In this document: in pieces, positions 41,950 to 54,028 of the stretch
How positions within the stretch are numbered: position 1 is the first letter of the stretch
Layout: each line of letters opens with the position of its first letter
NCBI RefSeq assembly: GCF_016756535.1
Contig: NZ_AP023247.1
Coordinates: 310,001 to 374,000, forward strand
Length of the DNA: 64,000 bases
Source of the DNA: Mesorhizobium sp. 131-2-1
Lineage (GTDB): Bacteria > Pseudomonadota > Alphaproteobacteria > Rhizobiales > Rhizobiaceae
Direction: 5' to 3'
Made by a program: the position numbers and the translations under genes
Notes under the pieces: generated by a model
What the model was told of the DNA's origin: nothing
What the model saw: the letters and a program-made list of their open reading frames with translations, nothing else
The model's database searches: none

Positions 41950-42777
41950 ATGAACACCACATCCGCGTTGAACGCCGCCGGCGCCAAGCCGCTGCAGTTC
42001 CCTATCCCGGCCAATGTCTATGCCGAAACCGTCGTCTCGGTGAAGCATTACACCGACCGGCTGTTCTCGTTCCGCATCACCCGGCCGCAGTCGCTGCGCT
42101 TCCGCTCCGGCGAGTTCGTCATGATCGGCCTGCCCAATGCCGAGAAGCCGATCTTTCGCGCCTATTCGGTCGCCAGCCCGGCCTGGGACGACGAGCTGGA
42201 ATTCTTCTCGATCAAGGTGCCGGACGGTCCGCTGACCTCGGAACTGCAGAAGATACAAGTCGGCGACACCGTCATCATGCGCCAGAAGTCGACGGGCACG
42301 CTGGTGCTCGACGCGCTGACGCCAGCCAAGCGCGTGTTCATGATCTCGACCGGCACCGGCATCGCGCCCTTCGCCAGCCTGCTGCGCGATCCCGACACCT
42401 ATGAGAAGTTCGACCAGGTCATCCTGACCCATACCTGCCGCGACAATGCCGAGCTCACCTACGGCCAGGAGCTGGTGGCAGCGCTCGAGAACGACCCGCT
42501 GATCGGCGAGCTGACCGGCGGCCGCGTCACCCTCTACAACTCGACCACGCGCGAGGACTCGGCACGCATGGGCCGCATCACCGCGCTGATCGGCTCCGGC
42601 AAGTTCTACACCGACCTCGGCATCGACAAGCTCAATCCCGAGACCGACCGCATCATGATCTGCGGCTCGATGCACATGCTGAAGGACGTCAAGGAACTGG
42701 CCGAAAGCCTCGGCTTCCAGGAAGGTTCGCTCAGCCATCCTGCCAGCTTCGTCGTCGAGCGCGCCTTCGTCGGCTGA
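41950..42777 (+). CDS. fpr: ferredoxin-NADP(+) reductase
   Basis: The 275-residue flavoprotein has the FAD motif RAYSVASP, the ISTGTGIAPFASLLRDP pyrophosphate-binding loop of the NADP domain, MICGSMHMLKD, and a C-terminal VERAFVG end, as in bacterial subclass-I FPRs. It moves electrons between NADPH and ferredoxin or flavodoxin. The ATG at 41950 is preferred to the TTG at 41941. It is a single gene; its electron donor could serve the P450 encoded 10 kb away, but there is no linkage evidence. Confidence 0.93.
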   Translation: MNTTSALNAAGAKPLQFPIPANVYAETVVSVKHYTDRLFSFRITRPQSLRFRSGEFVMIGLPNAEKPIFRAYSVASPAWDDELEFFSIKVPDGPLTSELQKIQVGDTVIMRQKSTGTLVLDALTPAKRVFMISTGTGIAPFASLLRDPDTYEKFDQVILTHTCRDNAELTYGQELVAALENDPLIGELTGGRVTLYNSTTREDSARMGRITALIGSGKFYTDLGIDKLNPETDRIMICGSMHMLKDVKELAESLGFQEGSLSHPASFVVERAFVG

Positions 42778-42813
42778 GTGATAGCCGGCGCCCCAGCGTC
42801 CGCCAAATCGAGG

Positions 42814-42833
42814 TTTTGACCATACGGTCAAAA
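42814..42833. promoter_or_regulatory. RutR-like operator upstream of deoC
   Basis: A perfect palindrome TTTTGACC-ATAC-GGTCAAAA lies in the fpr-deoC gap. It matches the RutR consensus TTGACCAnnTGGTCAA at all but one position. RutR senses pyrimidines, which fits control of deoxynucleoside catabolism. Confidence 0.55.
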
Positions 42834-42997
42834 ATCAGCTGCTTTCGCGGCCTTTTTCCGCTATGAACCGTTTGAGGACTCGTGGAGCACTGCTTCACGG
42901 GCTATCTTCGTGTGCGTCGCCCAACAGCGCCGAGCGGTTTGGGCATACGACAGGCACCAAGGCATAGAGCGCAAGCCGCTGAATGGAAGGGCAGGAG

Positions 42998-44044
42998 ATG
43001 AGCAGCACAATCCGCGACGCCGACCTCGGCGCGTCCAAGGTCACCTCGCTGCCGGCGCGCGCCGCCGCGAACACCCCTGTGCCGCAAGGCCATATTGCGC
43101 GCAATCCCGGCATGCGGCTCGATCTCGGCTTCCTGGAATCGGTTCGCAGCGTCAACCGTTCGGCACTGGAGCGCCGCGTCGCCACGCTGACCAAGCGGCG
43201 TTCGATCAAAGCCGACAACCAGGCGGCATGGCTGCTGCGCGCCGTCGCCTGCATGGATCTCACCACGCTGAACTCCAATGACACGGACGAGCGCGTGCGC
43301 CGGCTCTGCGCCAAGGCGATCAACCCGTTCCGCCGTGACATCGTCGAGGGGCTGGGCATTGCCGGCGAAACCATCCGGCCGGCCGCGGTCTGCGTCTACC
43401 ATCCTTTCGTCGCCACCGCCGTCGATGCGGTGCGCGGCACCGGCATCCATGTCGCCGCCGTGTCCACCGCTTTTCCGCACGGTCTGGCGCCGCTGTCGAC
43501 GCGGCTGCAGGAGATCGAGGCCTCGGTCCGCGACGGCGCCGATGAGATCGACGTCGTCATTCCGCGCGGCCTGGTCTACGGCGCAAAATGGCAGGAGCTG
43601 TTCAACGAGATCGTCGCCATGCGCGAGGCCTGCGGCGAGGCGCATCTCAAGGTCATCCTCGGCACCGGCGACCTCGCCACGCTGCGCAACGTCATGCTGG
43701 CCTCGATGGTGGCGATGATGGCGGGCGCCGACTTCATCAAGACCTCGACCGGCAAGGAGAGCGTCAACGCCACGCTTCCGGTCGGCCTCGCCATGGTGCG
43801 CGCCATCCGCGCCTATTTCGAGGAGACAGGCTACCTCATCGGCTTCAAGCCGGCCGGCGGTATTTCTACGGCCAAGGTCTCGCTCGACTGGCTGGTGCTG
43901 ATGAAGGAAGAACTCGGACGGCCGTGGCTTGAGCCGGAGCTGTTTCGCTTCGGCGCATCCAGCCTGCTCACCGACATCGAGCGCCAGCTCGAGCATCACC
44001 TGACCGGGCATTATTCGGCCAATCATCGCCACGCGATGGCTTAG
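42998..44044 (+). CDS. deoC: deoxyribose-phosphate aldolase
   Basis: The enzyme splits 2-deoxyribose-5-phosphate into acetaldehyde and glyceraldehyde-3-phosphate. The Schiff-base Lys lies in FIKTSTGK, with VYHPF and DEIDVVIPRG upstream and GFKPAGGI downstream. At 348 residues it is longer than E. coli DeoC, with an N-terminal extension usual in this clade. ATG 42998 has GGAAGG 7 bases upstream; ATG 42983 is possible. It precedes an aldehyde dehydrogenase gene that can remove the acetaldehyde. Confidence 0.94.
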   Translation: MSSTIRDADLGASKVTSLPARAAANTPVPQGHIARNPGMRLDLGFLESVRSVNRSALERRVATLTKRRSIKADNQAAWLLRAVACMDLTTLNSNDTDERVRRLCAKAINPFRRDIVEGLGIAGETIRPAAVCVYHPFVATAVDAVRGTGIHVAAVSTAFPHGLAPLSTRLQEIEASVRDGADEIDVVIPRGLVYGAKWQELFNEIVAMREACGEAHLKVILGTGDLATLRNVMLASMVAMMAGADFIKTSTGKESVNATLPVGLAMVRAIRAYFEETGYLIGFKPAGGISTAKVSLDWLVLMKEELGRPWLEPELFRFGASSLLTDIERQLEHHLTGHYSANHRHAMA

Positions 44045-44095
44045 CCCGCGAAGTCGCCCGCCAAGAACGAAAACCTCCTGCGGTAGGAGCGCCCC

Positions 44096-46471
<2,376 letters not shown>

Positions 46472-46662
46472 CGCAAGGCCGATTGCCGCGTTTGCCGCAG
46501 GCCTTCAGGCTTGACGGGTCCAAAAATGTTCTTTAACGAGAAAAAACAATTGGCCTGTGAGCGACCACCCGCGCAGGCGGCACGGTAGGTGCCGTCTGGC
46601 ACATTGCGCCTGGGCCGGATGCGCCTAAAAACCGGGCGGCCCAGACAGCGAGGAGAGTGAGA

Positions 46663-47394
46663 ATGGCGGATCTGGCAGGCAAGGTGGTTGTCGTCACCGC
46701 GGCGGCGCAGGGCATTGGCAAGGCGAGCGCGCTGGCCTTCGCCAAGGCAGGCGCGACAGTCTATGCAACCGACATCAATGAAGCGCTGCTGGCCGAACTC
46801 GCCAAGACAACAGGAATAAAGGCCCGCAAACTCGACGTGCTCGACGATGCAGCCGTGTCCGCGACCTTCGCGGACATCGGCCGGGTCGACGTGCTGTTCA
46901 ACTGCGCCGGCTTCGTCCATGCGGGTTCGATCCTCGAGATGAAGGACGCCGATCTCGACTTCGCCTTCAACCTGAATGTGCGCGCGATGATCCGCACCAT
47001 CCGCGCCGTGCTGCCGGGAATGCTGGAGCGTGGCGACGGATCGATCATCAACATGTCTTCGGTCGCCGGCGCCGGCAAAGGTGTGCCCAACCGCTTCGCT
47101 TACGGTGTCACCAAGGCCGCCGTCATCGGCCTGACCAAGGCGATCGCCGCCGATTATGTCGCCAAGGGCATACGCTGCAACGCCATCTGCCCCGGCACCG
47201 TCGAGAGCCCGTCGCTGCAGGACCGCATGCATGCGCAGGGGGATTACGAAGCCGCCCGCGCCGCCTTCATCGCCCGCCAGCCGATGGGCCGGCTGGGCAC
47301 GCCGGAAGAAATCGCCGATCTCGCCGTCTATCTGGCCGGCGCCACCTATACGTCGGGGCAGGCCTACAATATCGACGGCGGCTGGTCGATCTGA
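46663..47394 (+). CDS. SDR oxidoreductase, probable 2-keto-3-deoxy-L-sugar-acid dehydrogenase
   Basis: The 243-residue classical SDR has VVVTAAAQGIGKASAL, NCAGFVHAG, NMSSVAGAGKG, YGVTK and a terminal YNIDGGWSI, closest in my judgement to the DHRS6/2-keto-3-deoxy-L-fuconate dehydrogenase group. The ATG at 46663 has AGGAG at 7 bases. The next gene encodes an FAH-family hydrolase; in the nonphosphorylative L-fucose and L-rhamnose pathways these two act in sequence, giving a diketo acid and then pyruvate plus lactate. Confidence 0.8.
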   Translation: MADLAGKVVVVTAAAQGIGKASALAFAKAGATVYATDINEALLAELAKTTGIKARKLDVLDDAAVSATFADIGRVDVLFNCAGFVHAGSILEMKDADLDFAFNLNVRAMIRTIRAVLPGMLERGDGSIINMSSVAGAGKGVPNRFAYGVTKAAVIGLTKAIAADYVAKGIRCNAICPGTVESPSLQDRMHAQGDYEAARAAFIARQPMGRLGTPEEIADLAVYLAGATYTSGQAYNIDGGWSI

Positions 47395-47588
47395 CTTCGT
47401 TCCGGAACAGTTCGGGCGGTCCGGATCGAGAAGTCTGAAAATCCTGCATGCCGGTCGCCTGAAGCGGTCACCGCGCTTGCCCGGGATCAGCTCGATAGGT
47501 ACGGTCCGGCCGGTTTCCGCCAGGGGAGCAATCGCCTCGGCGGAGAGTTTGCAACGGCTGCGAGGCCGCAAGTAGGAGAAAGAAATAG

Positions 47589-48434
47589 ATGAAACTGCTG
47601 CGCTATGGCGAGGTGGGGAGCGAACGTCCCGGCCTGCTCGATCAGGATGGGACAATCCGCGATCTCTCGGCCTATGTCGCCGACATCGGCGGCACGGCGC
47701 TTCATCCGGTCTCGCTCGACATGCTGTCCAAGCTCGATGCGAAATCGCTGCCGGCGGTTTCCGGCAATCCACGCATCGGCGCCTGCGTCGCCGGCACCGG
47801 CAAGTTCATCTGCATCGGCCTCAACTATTCCGACCATGCCGCCGAGACCGGCGCCACCGTGCCGCCGGAGCCGATCATCTTCATGAAGGCAAGCTCGGCC
47901 ATCGTCGGGCCGGATGACGACGTGCTGATCCCGCGCGGCTCGGTCAAGACCGACTGGGAGGTCGAGCTCGGCGTGGTCATCGGCAAGACCGCCAAGTATG
48001 TCTCGGAGGCCGAGGCGCTGGATTACGTCGCCGGCTACTGCGTCTCGCACGACGTGTCGGAGCGCGCCTTCCAGGCCGAACGCCAGGGCCAGTGGACCAA
48101 GGGCAAGAGCTGCGACACGTTCGGCCCGATCGGCCCGTGGCTGGTCACCAAGGACGAGGTGGCCGACCCGCAGAACATCAAGATGTGGCTGACCGTCAAC
48201 GGCAAGACGATGCAGAACGGCTCGACCAAGACCATGGTCTATGGCGTCGCCTATCTGGTTTCCTACCTCAGCCAGTTCATGTCGCTGCATCCGGGCGACA
48301 TCATCTCCACCGGCACGCCGCCCGGCGTTGGGCTGGGCATGAAGCCGCCGGTGTTCCTGAAGGCTGGCGACGTCGTCGAGCTCGGCATCGAAGGCCTGGG
48401 CCAGCAGAAGCAGACGTTCAAGGCGGACGCGTAA
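47589..48434 (+). CDS. fumarylacetoacetate-hydrolase-family protein, probable 2,4-diketo-3-deoxy-sugar-acid hydrolase
   Basis: The 281-residue protein has the FAH core: CIGLNYSDHAAETG, PIIFMKASSAIVGPDD, the metal-binding DWEVELGVVIGK (Glu, Glu, Asp ligands), KSCDTFGPIGPWLVT and ISTGTPPGVGLGMKPP. Pairing with the SDR upstream supports a role in L-fucuronate/L-rhamnonate-type catabolism; ureidoglycolate lyase is a frequent alternative name for the family. A palindromic repeat separates it from the convergent ABC ATPase gene. Confidence 0.85.
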   Translation: MKLLRYGEVGSERPGLLDQDGTIRDLSAYVADIGGTALHPVSLDMLSKLDAKSLPAVSGNPRIGACVAGTGKFICIGLNYSDHAAETGATVPPEPIIFMKASSAIVGPDDDVLIPRGSVKTDWEVELGVVIGKTAKYVSEAEALDYVAGYCVSHDVSERAFQAERQGQWTKGKSCDTFGPIGPWLVTKDEVADPQNIKMWLTVNGKTMQNGSTKTMVYGVAYLVSYLSQFMSLHPGDIISTGTPPGVGLGMKPPVFLKAGDVVELGIEGLGQQKQTFKADA

Positions 48435-48441
48435 GGCGCGA

Positions 48442-48630
48442 CTCCCCTTCTCCCCCTGTGGGAGAAGGTGGATCGGCGCGCAGCGCCGAGACGGATGAGG
48501 GGTGCTGGAAGAAATGAGGCGCTGAAAATACGGTGCTTGGAAGCGCCAAATTGCTCGACGCGGTGATCCTTCCAACACCCCTCATCCGTCGCCTTCGGCG
48601 ACACCTTCTCCCACAGGGGGAGAAGGAGAG
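48442..48630. repeat. long inverted-repeat intergenic element (second family)
   Basis: Outer arms at 48442-48510 and 48570-48630 begin CTCCCCTTCTCCCCCTGTGG and are near-perfect inverted copies, except that each carries a different short inner hairpin. The element separates convergent genes and could serve as a two-way terminator. It differs in sequence from the repeat at 16135-16294. Confidence 0.85.
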
Positions 48631-48638
48631 GCTGGCGC

Positions 48639-49637
<999 letters not shown>

Positions 49638-49653
49638 AATATCGTTCCTAGCT

Positions 49654-50715
49654 TTAGAGTTTGACGGCGGCGCCGCTGCGCACGCTCTCGTCGGCGGCAA
49701 GGCAGACGGCGAGCGACTTGACCGCGTCGTCCATGTGCCGGGTGAGGTCGATGTCCTCGCGGATGGCCTTGAGCAGGAAGGCCTGTTCGAGGTCGCAAAG
49801 CTCCTGGTGGCCGGGCTCGCCTGCCATCGACAGAAGCTCGTCCTGTTTGGCGAATCTGCCGTCAGGCCCGGTCGCGGCACTGTGCAAGCGGATGGTCGAG
49901 GTCTTGGTGTGGGTATCGATGTCGTCGGACCTGATGCCTTCCTTCATGACGATCGACACGCAGCCTTTCGGCGAGATGACGTCCTTCACGAAGAAGGCGG
50001 TCTCCGAGATCATCGGACCCCAGCCGGCCTCGTACCAGCCGACCGAGCCATCCTCGAACAGCACCTGAAGGTGGCCGTAATTGTACATCGATGGCGCGAC
50101 CTCGTCGGTCAGCCTGACCCCCATGCCGCGCACCTCGACCGGGTTGGCATCGGTGATCTGCAGCATCACGTCGAGATAATGCACGCCGCAGTCGACGATC
50201 GGCGACGTCGTCTGCATCAGCTGCTTGTGCGTGCCCCAGGTATGGCCCGAGGATTGCTGGTTAAGATTCATGCGGAACACGTAGGGGCCGCCGAGCTTGC
50301 GTGCTTCGGCGATCAGCCGCACCCAGGATGGGTGGTGGCGCAGGATATAGCCGATCACCAGTTTCCTGCCGTTGGCCTTGGCGGCGGCGACGACGCGCTT
50401 GGCGTCGGCCACCGTCGTTGCCAGCGGCTTCTCGACGAAGACGTGGCAGCCGGCCTCGAACGCCCTTACCGCATAATCGGCATGGCTATCCGAATAGGTG
50501 GCGATCGAGGCGACGTCGGGCTTCTCCTCGCGCAGCACATCCTCGAAGGAGCGCCTGATGCCATAGCCACCAAGCCCTTCCGGCAGCGGCACGTCGGAGC
50601 GGTTGACGAGTGCGGCGATCTCGAAGCCCGGGTTGTTGTGGTAGGCCAGCGCATGGCTGCGGCCCATATTGCCGAGGCCGGCGACGACGACGCGAAGTGG
50701 TCTTTCTGCACTCAC
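49654..50715 (-). CDS. Gfo/Idh/MocA-family oxidoreductase
   Basis: The 353-residue protein has the Rossmann motif [18 protein letters not shown], the family EKP motif in [12 protein letters not shown], and a C-terminal beta-sheet domain with [11 protein letters not shown]. The GTG start overlaps the permease stop as GTGA, tying it into the ABC operon. It probably acts on the imported sugar with NAD(P); a dehydrogenase or an NAD-dependent glycosidase (as in GH109-type members of the fold) are both possible. It has no counterpart in standard MurNAc or GlcNAc pathways. Confidence 0.88.
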   Translation of the reverse strand: MSAERPLRVVVAGLGNMGRSHALAYHNNPGFEIAALVNRSDVPLPEGLGGYGIRRSFEDVLREEKPDVASIATYSDSHADYAVRAFEAGCHVFVEKPLATTVADAKRVVAAAKANGRKLVIGYILRHHPSWVRLIAEARKLGGPYVFRMNLNQQSSGHTWGTHKQLMQTTSPIVDCGVHYLDVMLQITDANPVEVRGMGVRLTDEVAPSMYNYGHLQVLFEDGSVGWYEAGWGPMISETAFFVKDVISPKGCVSIVMKEGIRSDDIDTHTKTSTIRLHSAATGPDGRFAKQDELLSMAGEPGHQELCDLEQAFLLKAIREDIDLTRHMDDAVKSLAVCLAADESVRSGAAVKL

Positions 50716-51551
50716 TTGACGGCTCCAGACGTGATGCCGCGGATCAGCTGCCGCGAGAAGATGACGTAGAGGATCAGCACCGGCAGGATCGCCAGCGACA
50801 GCGCCGCCAGGATCGCGTTCCAGTTGGTGACGAACTGGCCGAGGAAGAGCTGGGCGCCGAGCGTCACCGTCTTGGTCTCCTCCGATGGCGCCAGGATCAG
50901 CGGGAACCATAGATCGTTCCAGATCGGGATCATGGTGAAGACGGCGACGGTCGCCATCGACGGGCGCACCAGCGGCAGCACCAGCCGGAAGAAGATCGTG
51001 TATTCCGACAGCCCGTCGATCCTGCCCGCATTCTTCAGGTCGTCGGAGACCTGCTTCATGAATTCCGACAGGATGAAGATGGCGAGCGGCAGGCCCTGCG
51101 CGGTGTAGACCAGGATCAGCGCCGTCAGCGTGTTGACCAGCCCGCTCGCCACCATCAGCTGCAGGATGGCGACGGTGCCGAGACGGATCGGGATCATGAT
51201 GCCGAGCGCCAGGTAGAGGCCCATCATCGTGTTGCCGCGGAAGCGGTATTCCGACAGCGCGAAGGCGGCCATGGCGCCGAACAGCAGCACGAAGAACAGC
51301 GAGGCGACGGTGACGACGAGGCTGTTCTGGAAATAATGGATGAAATCGCCCTGGCCGATCACCGTGGTATAGCCGATCAGGTCGAAAGTCCCGGGCGTCG
51401 GCGGCGTCAGCGGCGCGCCGAAGATCGCGGCGCGCGACTTGAACGAGTTGACGATGACCAGGATCACCGGAAACAGCGCGATCGCCGTATAGGTCAACAG
51501 GATCGCGTGGGCGCCGATGGTGCGGGGAAGCGAATGGGTTGCGGTGCTCAT
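50712..51551 (-). CDS. sugar ABC transporter permease (MalG/UgpE-like)
   Basis: The 279-residue membrane protein has six hydrophobic segments and the EAA loop DDLKNAGRIDGLSEYTIFFR ahead of LVLPLVRPSMATVAV. It starts 12 bp after the partner permease stop and overlaps the oxidoreductase start by four bases. Confidence 0.92.
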   Translation of the reverse strand: MSTATHSLPRTIGAHAILLTYTAIALFPVILVIVNSFKSRAAIFGAPLTPPTPGTFDLIGYTTVIGQGDFIHYFQNSLVVTVASLFFVLLFGAMAAFALSEYRFRGNTMMGLYLALGIMIPIRLGTVAILQLMVASGLVNTLTALILVYTAQGLPLAIFILSEFMKQVSDDLKNAGRIDGLSEYTIFFRLVLPLVRPSMATVAVFTMIPIWNDLWFPLILAPSEETKTVTLGAQLFLGQFVTNWNAILAALSLAILPVLILYVIFSRQLIRGITSGAVK

Positions 51552-51562
51552 CTGTCGCCCCC

Positions 51563-52492
51563 TCAGAATTGATAGCGACGCAGGCGCGTCTGGATGAGGA
51601 ACAGGTAGACGCAGACGCCGCCGAGGATGATCAGGAACATCATCGTGGCGATCGCCGCGCCCATGTTGGGATCGCCGACCTGCAGCTGGAAGCCGAAGAA
51701 GGCGCGGTAGAGGAAGGTGCCGAGGATGTCAGTGGAATAGTTCGGCCCAGCGAGCGCGCCTTGTGCGGTGTAGATCAGGTCGAAGGCGTTGAAATTGCCG
51801 ACGAAGGTCAGGATCGAGATGATGCCGATCGACGGCAGGATCAGCGGCAGCTTGATCTTCCAGAACTGCGCCATGCCGGTGACGCCGTCGCATTCGGCCG
51901 CCTCGATCACCTCGTCCGGGATCGACAGCAGCGCCGCGTAGATCAGCATCATCGGGATGCCGACGAACTGCCAGACCGAGATCAGGCTGAGCGCCGTCAG
52001 CGCATACTGCTCCTTGCCGAGCCAGGGCGTGAACAGGCTCTTCAGGCCGACGAAGTCGAGCAAATGCGGCGCCACGCCCCACAGCGGCGACAGGATCAGC
52101 TTCCAGGCGAAACCGACAATGACGAAGGACAGGATCGTCGGCACGAAGATCGCCGTGCGGTAGAAGGCGGCGAACCGCAGTCGCGGACTGGAGAGCAGTG
52201 CGGCAAGCAGCACGCCGATCGGATTCTGCACCAGCATGTGGATGATGAAGAACCAGACATTGTTCCTCAGCGCGTTCCAGAAGTTCACCGACCAGTTGGG
52301 GTCGCCGAACAGCGTGCGGAAATTGTCGAACCCGACGAACACCTGTGCCTGCTCGATGTTGCGAAACAGCGAGAGCTGCAGCGTGCCGGCGAGCGGCAGG
52401 ATCATGATTGCCGTGTAGACAAGCACGGCCGGCGCCAGGAAGACGCCGATGTGCCAGCGGGTCGGTCTTTTCGGTCGTGTTTCTGCGGCCAT
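51563..52492 (-). CDS. sugar ABC transporter permease (MalF/UgpA-like)
   Basis: The 309-residue membrane protein has a cytoplasmic N-terminus (RPKRPTRWHIGVFLAPAVLV) and the EAA-like loop IEAAECDGVTGMAQFWKIKL ahead of PLILPSIGI. It forms the pore with the next product. A strong hairpin separates it from the binding-protein gene, a common device for lowering permease expression. Confidence 0.92.
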   Translation of the reverse strand: MAAETRPKRPTRWHIGVFLAPAVLVYTAIMILPLAGTLQLSLFRNIEQAQVFVGFDNFRTLFGDPNWSVNFWNALRNNVWFFIIHMLVQNPIGVLLAALLSSPRLRFAAFYRTAIFVPTILSFVIVGFAWKLILSPLWGVAPHLLDFVGLKSLFTPWLGKEQYALTALSLISVWQFVGIPMMLIYAALLSIPDEVIEAAECDGVTGMAQFWKIKLPLILPSIGIISILTFVGNFNAFDLIYTAQGALAGPNYSTDILGTFLYRAFFGFQLQVGDPNMGAAIATMMFLIILGGVCVYLFLIQTRLRRYQF

Positions 52493-52676
52493 GAGTTCGG
52501 TCCCCGCCGTCTCTCGGTTCCAAATCGTATGATGCTAGATGATGCCTCTATGCACGGCCTGATCGTCCCCTTCGGAGAGGACAAGGCCCGCGACTGCGCG
52601 GCTTCGTCTTCCCCGCAAGGTGAGGGTAAGACCGAGAGGCGGCGCCGACAATCGCTATCTAGAAACTGTCCGAATG

Positions 52677-52700
52677 CCGGCCGGGCAGATGCCCGGCCGG
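52677..52700 (-). other. intra-operon stem-loop after the binding-protein gene
   Basis: A perfect 10-bp stem CCGGCCGGGC/GCCCGGCCGG with a 4-base loop lies 17 bases beyond the binding-protein stop. No T-run follows, so it is more likely an mRNA-stabilising element than a terminator. Confidence 0.65.
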
Positions 52701-52716
52701 TCTGCTGCCTGAGCTC

Positions 52717-53976
52717 TTACTTCGCCGGCTTGTACCAGCTGTCGAGGCCGGCCTGCAGCTTCTTGGCCGCGGCCTCCGGCGTGTCGGTGCCGTTGATGAC
52801 GTTGGCCGATTCAACCCAGGTCTCGTTCTCGAGGTTCGGCGTACCGCGCGACAGGATCTGGTAGGTCGAGCGGATGGTCGACTTGCACTTGCCGCGCCAG
52901 GAGACGAATTCCTGCGCCAGGGGGTCTTCCATCTTCACCGGCGTGTTGTTCAGGCTGAAGAAGCCCGGCAGCGCGTTGGCGTATATGGTGGCGAAGTCCG
53001 GCGAGGCGACCCAGGACAGGAATGTCTTGGCCGCATCGGCGTTCTTCGACGCCGCGTTGAGACCCATGCCGATGTCGGTATGGTCGGAGATGTAGCAGGT
53101 GTCGCCGGCCTTCTGCACCGGCGGCGGGAAGGCGCCCATCTTGAACTGCGCCTGGGTGTTGAACAGGCCGATCTCCCACGAGCCGGCCGGGTAGATGGCG
53201 GCGCGGCCGAGCGTGAACAGGTTCTGGCTGTCCGGATAGGTCTGCGCCTCGAAGCCGTCGCCGAGATAAGGCTTCCACTTGGCCAGCTCCTTGTAGGGCT
53301 CGACCCAGTCGGCATCGGTCAGCTTCTGGTCGCCCTTGATCAGCGCCAGACGGCCATCCTCGCCCTTCCAGTAGTTCGGGCCGATGTTCTGGTAGCCCAT
53401 GGTCGCGGCTTCCCAGAGATCCTTGGTGCCCATCGCCATCGGGATGTAGGTGCCGTCGGCCTTGATCTTGTCGAGGGCGGCGTAGAACTCCTCATTGGTG
53501 GTCGGCACCTTGATGCCGAGCTTGTCGAAGGCGTCCTTGTTGTAGATGAAGCCGTGGATGACCGAGGCCATCGGCACGCAGAAGCTCGCCTTGCCGTCGT
53601 CGGTCTGCCAGGCGGCCTTGGCCACCGGCGAGAAGTTCTCCATGCCGGGCAGCGCCGAGAGGTCGGCGAGGTTGCCCTTCTTGAACAGCTCCAGCGACTT
53701 GTCGAAGGGGCGGCAGGTGATCAGGTCGCCCGCCGAGCCGGCGGCGAGCTTGGCGCCGAGTGCTGCGTCATACTCGGTCGGCGCCGACGGCGCGAACACC
53801 ACCTTGATGCCCGGGTTCTTGGCTTCGAAGGCCGGGATCAGCTTGTCCTTCCAGATGGTCAGGTCGTCGCCGCGCCAGCTTTCGATGTTGAGGGTAACGT
53901 CATCGGCATAAGCCACCCCGGCGGTGCCGAGAATGCTGGTGCCGAGCAGAAGGGCCGTCAGTAGTTTGGTCGTCAT
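52717..53976 (-). CDS. periplasmic sugar-binding protein of an ABC importer
   Basis: A signal peptide (MTTKLLTALLLGTSILGTAG, cleavage near AYA-DD) precedes a family-1 solute-binding fold with NIESWRGDDLTIWKDKLIPA and GRAAIYPAGSWEIGLF. Mature length is about 395, usual for oligosaccharide or amino-sugar binders. It lies directly downstream of murQ (52-bp gap), which suggests a MurNAc- or GlcNAc-containing ligand. Confidence 0.9.
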   Translation of the reverse strand: MTTKLLTALLLGTSILGTAGVAYADDVTLNIESWRGDDLTIWKDKLIPAFEAKNPGIKVVFAPSAPTEYDAALGAKLAAGSAGDLITCRPFDKSLELFKKGNLADLSALPGMENFSPVAKAAWQTDDGKASFCVPMASVIHGFIYNKDAFDKLGIKVPTTNEEFYAALDKIKADGTYIPMAMGTKDLWEAATMGYQNIGPNYWKGEDGRLALIKGDQKLTDADWVEPYKELAKWKPYLGDGFEAQTYPDSQNLFTLGRAAIYPAGSWEIGLFNTQAQFKMGAFPPPVQKAGDTCYISDHTDIGMGLNAASKNADAAKTFLSWVASPDFATIYANALPGFFSLNNTPVKMEDPLAQEFVSWRGKCKSTIRSTYQILSRGTPNLENETWVESANVINGTDTPEAAAKKLQAGLDSWYKPAK

Positions 53977-54028
53977 GTTCAGTCTCCCTGTTGACCTTTT
54001 TCAGGTTCGGTTTGGTGAGAACAGAGGC

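Noticed and set aside
40176-42404. 742-codon plus-strand open frame opposite the hydantoinase A gene
   Set aside because: It crosses both hyuA and fpr coding sequences and has no recognisable domain.
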